From Cerioporus squamosus (taxonomy: Eukaryota; Basidiomycota; Agaricomycetes; Polyporales; Polyporaceae): a stretch of 64,000 bases of DNA. Below are positions 34,750 through 46,538 of the stretch, one piece after another. Position numbers and translations under genes: made by a program. The notes beneath the pieces were generated by a model, which was given only the letters and a program-made list of their open reading frames with translations, did not search any database and was not told where the DNA came from. Every line of letters starts with the position of its first letter. The stretch's first letter is position 1. Where the stretch lies: the NCBI GenBank assembly GCA_022592435.1, contig JABYQS010000166.1:1-64000 (forward strand), written 5' to 3'.

Positions 34750-37700
34750 TCAATTGCCGTACTTGTTCTGGGTCGCCTCCAAGAACTCGTCTTCGTCCCA
34801 GCCGTAGTAGTCCTTCAGCTTCTTCGCGAAGTCCTTCAACTTCATCGGGTGGATCGTCGGATCCGGATGGGCTGAAAACCAGATGCACGACGATCAGGAC
34901 ACAGGACAGCTTCAGCGACAGCAGGCAAGTAGCACGTACGCTTGTGGAAACTGATCGCACGGTCCTTCGGGTTCGGAGGGTCGAACCGCACACTGGAGCC
35001 AGCAGTGCTCGGGTGATACGTGAAGCCCATATCCTCCATGAGCTGCCCGCCCGACATCATCAACCCAGCGCGACAACAACGCGGAACAGTACCACACACG
35101 TACCTTCACGAACTTCTCCCACCGCATGTCCGCCAGTCCCTGCTTCTTGTCTTCGGACGTGCGCAGGAGCTGGTGCATCAGCTCCGACGTCCGCCTGCTG
35201 AGGCCCGCCCATCGCCCCTTCTTGTCCTTCCCCTCGACATCCGTGTCGCTCTCGTCGTCCGGAGGTGCGACGTTCTTGTTCTTCTTCGCGAACGCGCTGA
35301 AGAAGCCCTTGCGCTTCCCCGTCTCCGGGATCGCGCCCAGATTTCCCAGGTTGCCCACCGCGGCGCGCGTCTTCACCTTCGTCTTTCCGCCCGCTAGGCC
35401 CTGCTCTCGCAGGTACTTGTGCGCGGACTGCGCCGTCTGCTCGGTGTGCAGCGGCAGCGACGTCGTCGACGAGAACCCGGGAAGGGTCGTCGTCGAACTG
35501 CTGAACGACGCGCGGGGTTGCGGAGACGGTGCCGCTTTCTTCGTCGCTTGCGGTGTCGCCGGGGGCGAGGCGGGCGATGGCTTCGGGCTCGTCGGCTCGG
35601 CTGGAGCGGGGCTGGCAGGTGCAGCATCCTCAGTCGGTCCCGAGGCGGCGGGCTTCTTCTTCTTCTTTGGCTTTTTCTTCTTCTTCTTGGCCGCTGCGCT
35701 CGGAGCGTCGTCCTCGTCCTCCACTTCCTCCACGGTGGTCTGGCGAGGCTTCTGCGGACCTGATAGGCGCGCGTGTCAGAGACGTGAACGATGTCGCATC
35801 TTGCCTACATACCTCCAGCTGTCGAAGCCTTGGGCGTAGCACTAGGCGTGGGCCGCACAGTGCCGCTCTTCGTCGGCATCGGGGTCTTCTTCCCAGCGAA
35901 CGTATGGCGTGGCTGAGTGCGGGTAGTGGTGTGAAGCGTCGGGCTCGCAGAGAACATACGACCTATGCCACTGTCAACAGCTGGAGAGAACTACCTGTCA
36001 TGATCAACTCACCCCGCAACGAACCAAGCAGCCTGAGGAAGGGGTTGCCCTTCCTCTCCTCCGCGAGAGCATCGAACTCGGGTGCAGGACCCTTGTTGTT
36101 ATAGAAGTCCGACGAAGCCACCGCGGTGTCCATCGCCTCACGGAGGAGATCACGAAGCTCGTCCTCCTCATCCTCGTCGTAGTCCTCATCCGACCCTTCG
36201 CTGTCGTCGTTGTCGTCGTAGAAGTCGTCATCGTCGTCGACGTACTCCTCGTCCTCTTCGTCTGACGAATCCGACACAGTCTGCAGCGAGGGCATCGAGC
36301 CGTCGCTTTCCTCGCCGTTCGTGATCGCAAGGGGCTTCTTCTTCCCACCCTTCCCCCCTTTCGCGGGGACGACGGCAAGCTCGTCGCCGCCATTGCGTTT
36401 GCCAGCGCCCCAGCCATGCCAGGACGGCTTCACCTTGCGGATATCCTGGATCTTCCAGAGCTCGTCCGGGGTCTTCCCGCATATCGCTTGGTAGTTCTGC
36501 ACTCACGATGAGTTTTGAGCAGCGGAGTCAAACTATATCGACCAACCGATCTGATAGTCTTCCACAGCTGGTCGACGGCTGCCTTGGTCTTGGCTTTGTC
36601 GAGCGGGTAGATGAGGTCTTGATACGTCTGCCAGTAATTGGACGCCTCCCGAGAGTTGATCTGCGCATCCACCCAATCCTCGTACGCTTCCGGCATCTGG
36701 CGGGGTTCCTTGATCCATTCCTTAGCTTCAGGGTCACTGAGCACGCTCTCGATCATCGCCTGTAACTCGACAATCGTCTACAGTCACGAAGGAGGAGGGT
36801 TCAGCTCAGACGTGCACGGCAAAAGACATCCTGCTTACCGATAGGTCGCCCACCGCGTCCCAGACCGCCTGCGAGAACTTAAGGCGATCTTTCGGCGATT
36901 CTTCCATCGCCTCCCCGAGCAGCTGGTACAACACCTGCTGCGGTATGGGCGACGCGGGCAGACAGAGTTCGACGATGAGAGAGTCAAGGAAGGACTTGTG
37001 CACATTCTTCAGTGCACCCCAGTCGAACGTATATTCGGGCTCGTTCGTCTCGGGGTCGTTAACTACCTTGAAGTACTGGTACCAATGCGCTGTTGTTCCG
37101 AGTTAGTGAGCATCGCCTCCCCGAATTTCGAACGGTGCACAAGTGAAGTCACTGAAGTCCCCTCGGGCTTCTACATTAATTAGCCGTCCCCTCACGGCCA
37201 GGCGAGGACCTTCTGCCTCAGGCTAATTTAGCACGCTTCCCCAGAAGTTAGCTGAATTTGCAACCCGGACCGAAGTGATGTTATGTAGCCACGAAACATG
37301 TTCGAGCTTCTGACGGGTCCTAGCTAGCCAAGGGGACACTGCGTCTGAATCTCCGGGCATCCTGACTCCGCTGTGCACTTGCCCATTGGCTCAGGGACAG
37401 ATGCACTGATCGCCATGCGAAGGGAGGCTCTGAGATTGGGGTAACGAGACTGCAGTACTCACGAGCGGCTGTAGCAAGGACAGCAAAGTTTGTCTGTCCT
37501 GCTTGCACGAGCACGTTGACCGTGTCGTATAGCACCAGGAACTTTGACCGGAGCGACGGACTGGACTTCAGCTGGGACTTGATAATCGCGTCGTCGAGAC
37601 CTTCGTCAATCAGGTCGCGGATGATGTCACCAACGAGACGCCAGCCAGCTGCCATCATGTACGTGTTGTGGATGCTAATAGACAGATTGGCGTGTTAGCT

Positions 37701-38426
37701 TAGGAGTTCGGCAGGCGAAAACACTGTGGGGGCTACGCGTCGCCAATTAGACGTAGCGTATAGGCTCCGCGTCACCCGTTCTACTTTTCACGAAGATGTG
37801 GGCGGGGGTGAAGAAGATTATACGCACTGGCTCGCAATCATAGAGACGTAATGTGCTTTCATCTTCTGCGGATCCTTGAGCTGGTCTCGCATGCGATTGG
37901 GATTGGTGTGGGACGCGACTTCAGCCTTGTATCTGTCGAAGAAGAACTCCGGGTCCTGGAGCGCATTGATCTCGTCCAGGTACGCTGTGGGCTGGGCGTT
38001 CTAACGGGCGTGCAAACACGCGACCGAGGGGATGTTCTCACCGCTGAGCTGCGAGTCCGCGATCTTGAGACAGACATCGAGCTTGAAGGGCGCAGTCAAC
38101 GCCTGCTTCATGAGATCCTCTGTCGGGATCAAAATCACCGAGACGTTCTCGCGACGCGTCTATCACGGACTGAAGACGGACATACCTGCGAGCAAATCAA
38201 GCTTCTCTCTCCCACTCATCTTGGTCGCGAGAACGACCTCTCCCGTGCCCATGGCGCCGTACTTCCCGTTCCTTAAAACGAGCGCACGCGCGGTGAGGGG
38301 CTTGTGGCCATGTTCGTCGCGTTCGCGACCATGGCTCTTCTTGAAAACTTCCCGAGGGCCGACGGGGACGAGCTCGCGAGATTTGGAGGGCTGTGCCTTG
38401 GGCCTCGGGGCGGCCTTGGGTGGCAT
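34750..38426 (-). CDS. Large acidic basidiomycete protein with C-terminal HicA-like domain
   Basis: Many exons run from MPPKAAPRPKAQPSKSRELV (ATG at 38,426) to a stop at 34,750. The N-terminal half is helical and rich in Trp/Leu motifs such as SIHNTYMMAAGWRLVGDIIR and LCLPASPIPQQVLYQLLGEA. The middle (about 36,060-36,330) is a long Asp/Glu run. A Lys-run and a Pro/Ser-rich linker follow. The last 90 residues read RWEKFVK, LMEDMGFTYHPSTAGSSVRF, PKDRAISFHK and PHPDPTIHPMKLKDFAKKLK, which fits the HicA/YcfA double-stranded-RNA-binding-like fold. The bacterial HicA GSH histidine is replaced (GSS), so mRNA-cleaving activity is doubtful. Nuclear or nucleolar RNA binding is a guess. One intron (about 37,090-37,461) is about 370 bases, long for this genome. 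Confidence 0.65.
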
Positions 38427-38499
38427 CGTCGGGAGGAGGTAGTGGATCGAGGACAAGAGTCGCCTTGCCGTTCAGAGTTTATTATTATTGCCCAGATTA

Positions 38500-39192
38500 G
38501 AAAGGCGCATCAAACATGGATTCGGAAAGGCGCATCAAAGGCGGGTGAAGGGGACAAAAATCTAGATCGAGAACCCGGCGGCAAGGTCGAATATCTCTTC
38601 ACAACAGTGGCAGCGTTTCTGAGCCCCACCTACAAACGTCCGTTCAACTGTTCTTGAAGCTTGAGCTTGAAGCCTGAAGCCTGACATCTTGACTACCGCA
38701 AGTCCTTCAGTCAGTGTGTATGGATCCTATGTAATCAAAGGCATCGCGGGTTGTTTGCAACATAGCACTTATGATGCGCACGGCGCTCCGATCTCTGTTC
38801 CGCCCCGACGCAGTTCTTTCGAAGCCTCGCGCTCATAGCCGCAGTCGCCACGCTGTGCATCGTGGTGGATGATCGTCATCACCATACGTGCCCCAGTGGC
38901 GGCCCCGATTGGACAGCCCTCATGACGATGACAACAGCCGGCAAGGGCAGGTACAAACCGTAAACCGGAGCGGTGCATCTGCGTACGTTGCCATCATCAC
39001 AGGCCGCCCAGCCAGGCTCAGCTTCCAGTGCCAGCAGCAAGACATGCAAAGCACCGCGGTTTCTGATATCGAATCCTCCTTTGTGAGCTTTCGCCCACCA
39101 CCTGCATCCACTTCCCCCCTTCTTCTCGCTGGGGCAGGGCCCTCTTTCTCTACCTTTCCTCCCCTTTTCTTTGTGCTCTTTGGTCAGCCTCG
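38500..39192. other. Intergenic region between divergent genes
   Basis: No gene recognised. It separates the divergent starts of the HicA-domain gene and the membrane-protein gene. The last 150 bases before 39,193 are CT-rich on the plus strand, as in many fungal promoters. Confidence 0.45.
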
Positions 39193-40821
39193 ATGGCGGC
39201 TTCTAACATTACGAGTGAGTGCTTCTTGTGATCATCTCTGCAGGGGAACATCGCGTTCTGACATTTGTGCGTAGTTGACGACACCTCTTCCCTGGTCGTC
39301 TATGAACCCGCGGACGCGTGGGCACACACCTCTGGGAGAGATGCGCAGCCATACGGGAACTCGACATATAGCAGCTCGCAAATCGAGGGTGCCACAGCCA
39401 AGTTTTTGTTCAGCGGAACCGGGTTCTGGCTGTACGGCGCGACGAAGCCTGAATATGGACAGTATATCCTGCTGGTGGACCATCAAGTCATGCTCTATGC
39501 GAACGCTACATCCGATGAGCCTCGGTTCGGACAGGTCCTGGGAGGGTCATCGGGCTTGGCGGATGGGAGGCATGAAGTGGTGCTTATGGCAGCAGGGGGC
39601 GGTCTGGTGGATATTGACGCCATCATGTACGAGACCACTAGACCAGCAACAGAGGTACGTCACGTTCACTTCGATGCTGCGTGAGGAACCCTCTCACCCG
39701 ATGGTGTCATTCCTAGTGGTGCTTCAAGCAGTGTCTCTCCTGCGCAAACAGATACCCAGACTGCGTCCACCAGTTCGAGTTCGCAGACCATCCCGCGACT
39801 TTCTGCTACCCCGTGCGTGCACGGTCCCCTCCTCACGTTCCCATGTGTACTGACCATTCAGCTATAGAAACGGCAAGACAGACGGTTCAAAGGATACAGC
39901 GTCTGATCAAGCTTCTTCATCGTCATCCTTGTCAAGTACTGCGGCCGCGACCGCTGTGGATGGCGCTAGTGGACAACGTAACGCTCCATCGACTGCACAA
40001 TCGAACGCGCAAACCGGCGACCAATCCTCACAGAGTAACACGCAGACCAGTCAACAAGCAACCGCGCTGCCCAGCGCACGACCCAATGCTAGTGCCGGCG
40101 CCGCTGCATCTTCAGGTGCCGCCGAGTCGCCTTCACAATCGCAGTCGCAGACTGCAACTACGACCGCAAATTTCCTCTCGCCGACGATAAGCCAAGCGCA
40201 GAGCGCAGGAGACTCGTGAGTAATATGCTGCGACCTCGCAGATACCCCGGTAGTCACACCGCATTCCCTCCTCAGTCCGATTTCGGGGACGACGCAAGGC
40301 GAACCGCGGCCTGCCCATGGGCGCCATTATCGGTATCGCAATCGGCGCAGCAGCTTGGACTGCTGCTCCTCGTCGCCCTCTACTTCATCTTCCTGCGCCG
40401 GAGACGCGCCAAAGCCCGCAGGCGCGCTGACGTCGCCCTTCCCTCGCCGGTCCTCCCTCTTCAGAACCCAGATACTCAGGGAGGGTACTTCTTTGGCGGC
40501 TACAGTGGCGGCCAGGGCGCGAACCCGCTGCGCGAGATGTACCTCTCGCGCTCGCCTCCTGGCATGTCCCAGGCACGGGGTCCGAGTTGGGGGGTAACGG
40601 CGGGGAGGAGGAGCGGCGCGGAGCTCCTGCCTGCTAGCACGTTCCGGGATAGCGCGGGCTCGTACGCCGACACGTCCACCTTGGTGAGCGAGGGCGGGAC
40701 GGACGTGTCTTTGAAGACGGTACGTCCTTCTTTGAAGTTGTCACCTGTTGGCTCTGACTTAGGTTTGTTGTAGGGTCCGACTCGCCCTCCCAGACCGCCA
40801 GAGCTTCATCTGGATGTCTGA
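39193..40821 (+). CDS. Single-pass membrane glycoprotein-like protein
   Basis: A tiny first exon (MAASNIT, ATG at 39,193) joins over an intron to IDDTSSLVVYEPADAWAHTS. A beta-rich ectodomain follows with FSGTGFWLYGATKPEYGQYI and DGRHEVVLMAAGGGLVDIDA. Next come a Ser/Thr/Gln-rich stalk (39,900-40,190), a Gly/Ala-rich hydrophobic segment (MGAIIGIAIGAAAWTA, about 40,315-40,370) and a cytosolic tail with YFFGGYSGGQGANPLREMYL, ending PELHLDV. This architecture is common in agaricomycete surface proteins. I see no clear signal peptide. Frame changes in the stalk and tail imply several introns that I could not all place. Function unknown. Confidence 0.65.
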
Positions 40822-40849
40822 ACTCGGCCGTGATGATGTGTACGTGTAG

Positions 40850-41233
40850 ACTGGCCGTCTGTATGAATAGCCTGTCTCTACTTCAATCATCGACCCTACG
40901 CTGACAACGCCAGGTTAGACGGTATTGCGTCGACTGGTGAAGCGCGTTAACCAAATTCAAGTCGTCACTTCATCGAAGCACCCATCCAATGTAGACGAGT
41001 ATTGCCATGATTAAGATGTTGATCGCATGATAGGACTGCGCTCGATAGGTCAAGAAATGGCGCAGCCCAGGAGGGAATGTTCCTCATCGTCATGTGCGAC
41101 ACACAGTAGTTAATTTCCAAGTACGGTGGAGTATGTCATTGGCGGGCCGAAGAGTCATAGGATAGATCTAGAAATACATGCAATATTGAATGCTACTGAA
41201 ACAATTCCCATCTGGAACGCTCTATCTAATTCC
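40850..41233. other. Short convergent intergenic gap
   Basis: Nothing recognisable. It lies between the 3' ends of two convergent genes. Confidence 0.5.
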
Positions 41234-42552
41234 TCAGCCCGACTGGTAAAGCGCAGGGCCAGCGACGATATGGTCATTCAGCATCGACACGTTGAACGGC
41301 GTGATGATCGGATTATCGTCCGTGATCACGACGAACATCGTCCCGTTGATGAACGACTCGTTGGGCTGAATCGTCGAGCCGGTGTAGTTGCTCAAGACGG
41401 TAAGGTCCGTGTACGTTGTGTTGAGTTGCGAGATCCAGGCAACGTACTGCGTGCGGGGGAATATTAGTGAAGGGAGCCGAGCAAAAGGACAAGGAGTACG
41501 ACCTTAGCCTGACCGGCGTTTGTTAAAGTGTTGTAGTTGTTGTCGGGACCGACATTCTTGCCGGGCTCTTCCCAAGTCAGGTTGAGCGTGTTGCCTGACA
41601 TCGAGAGCGGCATGCTGCGGTTGTGCGTGATGGCAGGATAGTTCTCGTCCATAGATAAAGAGGCGTTCGGGTTCTGAAGTGATGTACATAAGCGGTGATC
41701 TTCGTCAGGGAGGCAATTGACTCACAGTAATGTTCAACCCGGGGAAGTTCTGCCACGCGAGCACGGTGTTGTTCTCCGGACAAGAGACGATGTACGGCGC
41801 GAGAAGCGTCCACGCCATGCTCTGGGTGATACCGGGGATGAAATAGACGGGCATCGGGAAGAGACCCTCGAACTGGCGGAAGATCATCTGCTGACGGCCC
41901 TCGGTTGCGATCGACTCGAGCAGCAGGTTCGCTGAGGCGCGGGAGTCAAGGTGCTCAAGGAAGCCGTAGACACCAGACTCTCCGAAACGAGTCAACTGTG
42001 TGATATTTGCATGAGCATGCCGATCCTGCGATCGTAGCAGCAATACTGACCTTCTGCGAAAAGTCGATGAAGTCGCGAACGGTTTCGAAGGGGTAAGTGT
42101 AGTTACACTGCTTAGGCGCGATATCGGCTGAAAGAAAATGAGGTCAGCAATAGCAGGGTACACACCTGCGATCGACTCACGTCCAAGGATGTTCGTAATG
42201 AGGTTGGCGTGACCGACCTCCTGGTCCGCCATGAATTCCAAGAGGAAGCGATCATCTGCGGTGATGTTCGCGGCGTCGAAATCTTCTGTCGAGAACTTGG
42301 CCAGTCCGTAATGGAATAAGTCAAGTTCAATATACTCCTGGTAGAGTGCCAAACTCTGCGAAAAGCATCAGAACAGCCAACAATGCGCGAGCGCTGGCTA
42401 ACACTTACGAGTGATTGAACATCGAAATCGCTCATGGGATTGTAGACAGGCGGGGTCGAGTTCGTCCCCAAGCCGCCCTTGGGAACATAGGGGGCAGCGA
42501 GGGCGGCTGACGCGAGCGCGGAAAGCACGATGGGGTTTGCGAGGCTGAACAT
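41234..42552 (-). CDS. Secreted ferritin-like (Rds1-type) stress protein
   Basis: The ATG at 42,552 opens a signal peptide (NPIVLSALASAALAAPYVPK). The ferritin-like helices follow: LALYQEYIELDLFHYGLAKF, FLLEFMADQEVGHANLITN, GVYGFLEHLDSRASANLLLE and TEGRQQMIFRQFEGLFPMPV. Glu and His residues at expected metal-site spacing are visible (ADQEVGH, and TEGRQQ after the third helix). The C-terminal part is rich in Asn-x-Ser/Thr sites and ends IVAGPALYQSG. Fungal Rds1-type proteins of this kind are stress-related. Several short introns are present. Whether it binds iron is inference. Confidence 0.8.
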
Positions 42553-42599
42553 GGCGGAATATCGAAGTGCCATGTGTTCGCGCTGCGCTCTATATACTC

Positions 42600-43440
42600 C
42601 TCCGGCTCGCATGCGGGTATCTTTGTCAGAAGCATGAGGGGCACGTTCGTTCGCAGCAGAACTCTTTCCCTAGCAGTGGATGACGGATGCAGGTGCGTCA
42701 GGAGAGCCCGAACAGGCGAGCATAAACTGGGTCCGCGGAGGTTAAGCGTTGCGATCCAGACCGCTGGTGGAGATGCTTGTATGGAGGGCGGGTCAGAGGG
42801 CGAGATGAGCGGAACATAAACGTCATACCCGCGTTGTTCATCCTGCCACAGCCCAGTCGGCGGCAGGGGCCATTCGACTCCGGCCGAATCTATTGTTGAA
42901 TTTTGGCCCCGCAGGCTGAGTTTTCGTCGAGACATAGAGCAATGAGTAAAAGTTTGCGTCTCATGGGGCACAAATCGTGTAGGAGACTCGAAAAGCGGAT
43001 GGCAACCGGGCGGCGTGCACCGGTGTCTTGCCTCGGGTAAGTCCGAAGTAACAACGAATTGATCGGGAGGCCACTAGTGCGCACTGCGACAACATACAGT
43101 ACTTACTGTAACGACCTGACTGCGTTCGTGGGGCTTGCACACGTATCTAGAACCTCTCCATGACTGGCGCAAGATACCTGCATAAACCCATACTTATGAT
43201 GTGTCAGATGTGATTCAGGCGTCTGAGTTCCCTATTTTGTTCTCGATATGCCCGCACTGACAACGCACTGACGTCACTTGACACTTGTGCTGGGTGCACA
43301 CCATCCGCACCTTGAAGGCAACGGTTACTTACTGGACAATCGCACCGCATGCAGATATTCTTCCAAGGCAACATAACTATAGGGGGTATGGTACATCCAT
43401 TACTGATACATGTATTCCGCAGTATAAGTCCGTCAACCGT
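42600..43440. other. Intergenic gap
   Basis: No gene recognised. It separates the start of the Rds1-type gene from the end of the Hsp12-type gene. Confidence 0.45.
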
Positions 43441-43818
43441 TTAGTGGCTGCCACCGAGACCCATGGCGTTCTTGGCCTTCTGCGTCATAGAAGGCTAGTA
43501 ACGATTTATCAGCACATGCGCATGCGAAGCATGATAGAAGGAACACATACCTGAGTCTCGTTCTTGTTGGAGCTGAACGCATCGCCGACTTGCTGCGTGG
43601 TCGACTTCTCGCTCTGGGGCTGCATGCTGGACGCAGCAGAGTCCGACTTGCCCTTGAACTTGTCACCGAAGTGCTCGGTGGTCGACTTCTCAGAGTCGGG
43701 CTACAGCGCGAGACGCGATCAGCACGACGTGTCTCGTTCGTGAACGGGCACAAGAGGAACGCACCTTCATGGCGGCGGTGGCCTTGTCGGTGAAGCTCTG
43801 GCGGCCGGTGTCAGACAT
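43441..43818 (-). CDS. Hsp12/Hsp9-family heat-shock protein
   Basis: Three exons encode about 80 residues: MSDTGRQSFTDKATAAMK, then PDSEKSTTEHFGDKFKGKSD with QPQSEKSTTQQVGDAFSSNK, then KAKNAMGLGGSH and the stop at 43,441. The repeated SEKST and the small, hydrophilic, Lys/Asp/Ser-rich composition are typical of fungal Hsp12/Hsp9 proteins, which stabilise membranes under heat and osmotic stress. A TATA box lies about 100 bases upstream. Confidence 0.9.
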
Positions 43819-43916
43819 GATGATAGTAGTGGTGTGTGGTAGTAAAGTTGAGAGGTGTTTAGATGAGTGAGATGGTTCGTGAGTTCGTTGATGCTGTGCT
43901 TGCTCGAAGTCGACCA

Positions 43917-43926
43917 GTATATATAC
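43917..43926 (-). promoter_or_regulatory. TATA box of the Hsp12-type gene
   Basis: GTATATATAC is palindromic and lies about 100 bases before the ATG at 43,818. Strong TATA boxes are typical of stress-inducible genes. Confidence 0.55.
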
Positions 43927-43999
43927 TGTCTTCAGACGTTGTGGCGCTGTTGATAACGCTCACAGGCTTGTATGACGTAGAGGATTCTCTTGGAGTCCA

Positions 44000-46500
44000 G
44001 CGTCATGTTAGGAGCCTAGACGTCGTTGTCGTAACGTCAAGGTTGCCACCAAACGCCCACCGGGTTTCTTGGCCGCACGGAGCCGGTTGGATGGCGGGGA
44101 GCCTGGCCATCCTTGTGGTGCTGGCATCCTTGTGGTGGCGTGGTGGCAAGATGTGGGGCTTGTGCCTAGTGTCAGCGCTGTGAGCATTTGCAACACGGTG
44201 CGTTTCTGACGGGCGAAAGGTCGAGCCATATACGCCGCCCGAGCGTACCTTTTGTCTCGTTCCACAGCGCGATCGGCGGAAGGTATCATCCTTGCCTGAA
44301 ACCAGAGAACAGTCGACTGAAAGGTCGCCTCGCGCGCTCTTCGCCCATATGGCAGCTCCGAAAGGCCGGGATGCCCGTCGTGCAAGATGCTCATGTGAGA
44401 CAAGCTGGTGGGACCGGGGGACAAGTTTGAGCCGAGGTGGGGCTGATGGACGCCCGCAGACGCCCGCATACTCCTTGGCGTCTAGATTGCCTTTTCGGTG
44501 AAGCCTTGCCCCAGCGCCCCAGCTGAGCCGCCTTGCCTGCGACCACCACGTCATCACGGCCTGTATCTCTGTCTGTCCCCAGGGTAGGTCATCCAGTATC
44601 ACCATAATATCATCCCGTGTGGTCTGTGTCTTTTTGACAAGCATAGCAGCTGAATATTGTGTCCAATCGTAGTGATGTCGAACTCGTGGGTACTATCTGC
44701 AACGCACTTATGTGCATGCGACTTGTTTCTCGCATTTAAATGGGAGGATCAAACCACCATCCATATCGGTGGCACTCACATCTTTCACACGCCCGTGTCA
44801 TCTGGACTGCGTCTTTAGTCCCGGAGCATCGAATGCCCGCATCCCAGCCCATCCCCCGCCAACTTCAAGCTAGTGTCTGGGTCGCCGATGACAGCTCAGC
44901 GGCAAGCTTCTGGTCTGTACAAGGTAGTTGGCGCTGCTGAGACTACCTGACGTGATCACCAGGACTCGGCGGATATAGTAGGATGTACGACAGCCCGCGA
45001 CCGACATCGATGCCACGTAGGCGCTTCAAACGGATGACGCCCCGCGTCCTATTACCGGATGCAAGATGCTTTCCGGATGATCAGGGTGCAATCCGCGAGA
45101 CAGTCCGCTGTCTACGCCAGTACTCGCATGACAATCCGCGCTTCACCTGGCATCGGTCAAACAAGTCACGAGAAGACGGACAGTATGGCTCTTGAGGCCA
45201 CCTGAGACCCCAGAGCCGTCCCAGGTCCTTCCAGTGAAGATCGTCCGGACTCCGGTGTCAGCTATGTGCCGCCTGTCCAAAGGCCATCCATGCGAGTCGC
45301 AACTCTTGTCGTATCTGTCGCGTGCCTGTACGTCACTAGAATCACAAGGTAAGCTCACTCAATAACCTTCGCTACGATGCGTTCACATCGGCGACCGGTC
45401 ACGCTCCTGTCATGCTCTGCCGATCCTCCATCCGGCGATAACGATTTTTGGGGGCCTAGTGTATGGCAGATTACCGACATTTACGCGTTCGGTGGATTCT
45501 GCAGTCGAGCCGCTGCTTCGCGCGAGGACACTATCCGTGGGTACCGTGGTTCTTAACGGGTCAACAAAAGGCAGAAGAAGGTAAAAGGTCATACATAGCT
45601 CACTTTACCTCACTCCACTTCGAGCCTCGTGCGCTCTCATCAACGCGTTCGATCGCTTCAGTACCTCTACCCCGGTAACTGGCTCTCGGCATCGTAGTTG
45701 TGACGAGAATAAGCCTAACGGATCAGAACGGCGGGGCCCCACTCAACGAAGTGCGTACATATTTGTGTTCGCTGATCCCCCACTCATGTGTATCGTGCAG
45801 TCGAGCGTCGTGGAGCAGATGCTGTGTCCGACCGGGGGCAACCGTCTGACACCGGGATATGCTAGCGTAGTACAGCACACGAGGATGCACGCGCGTGGCC
45901 AAGTCACTCGGGCACCCAAGTAAGTGTCGGTACCTTACCACACGATGCGCCGGTGCTCATTTTGCCTCATCCGAAGGCCCTTCGACTGGGCATGTCCGAG
46001 CAGCAGCTGCAGCGAATCCTCCAGCACGCTCCATTGGGCCCATTCGGACATTGTCCCGGCCTTCCCTCGCGGTCGAAGAGACGTCGAAGATGAACGCATC
46101 ACGCGGACCATGCTGACACGCGCACGTGAGACGCGCGAGTACCACGGTACAACGCGCTCCCGCGTACCATGCGACCTCTCCGCTACACATATCTAAGCAG
46201 AGCTCGTCATGCGGCCAGGGCCTTGTTCAGCGGAAGCATCATGATGTCTTCGTATCTGCCTTATGTGCGAGATGCCCGCCTCAATTGCACCAAGTCCACC
46301 GTTCCGGGAGCGGCGTTCACGACATGTCATCGTCTGCTCGGTTTATCCGAGGTCGGACACCTGGACGTCCAAGGCGAGGTACGTCTTGCTGTGTGCCAAT
46401 ACGGGCTCTGTGAGCTCGGCTCACGCGCCTCGACTTCCACAGAAGAGTGTATAAAGAGGCCGGAGAGCTGAGCGAGACGGCAGCAGCTAGCTCAGGTTCT
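44000..46500. other. Two-and-a-half-kilobase stretch without recognised gene
   Basis: Open frames occur on both strands, the longest being 213 codons on the minus strand (44,003-44,644), but none has a recognisable motif, a good codon pattern or a plausible exon partner. It lies between the Hsp12-type and GH55 genes and may hold regulatory sequence of both. Confidence 0.4.
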
Positions 46501-46538
46501 TCAGTTCTCCTGGCCCTCTGGTCCTCGCCCGCCTCAAC

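Noticed and set aside
35126..35839. 237-codon plus-strand open frame
   Set aside because: It is the shadow of the Lys/Pro/Ser-rich exon of the HicA-domain gene.
44003..44644. 213-codon minus-strand open frame
   Set aside because: No motif, no partner exons, and another overlapping frame is open as well. I could not support it as a gene.
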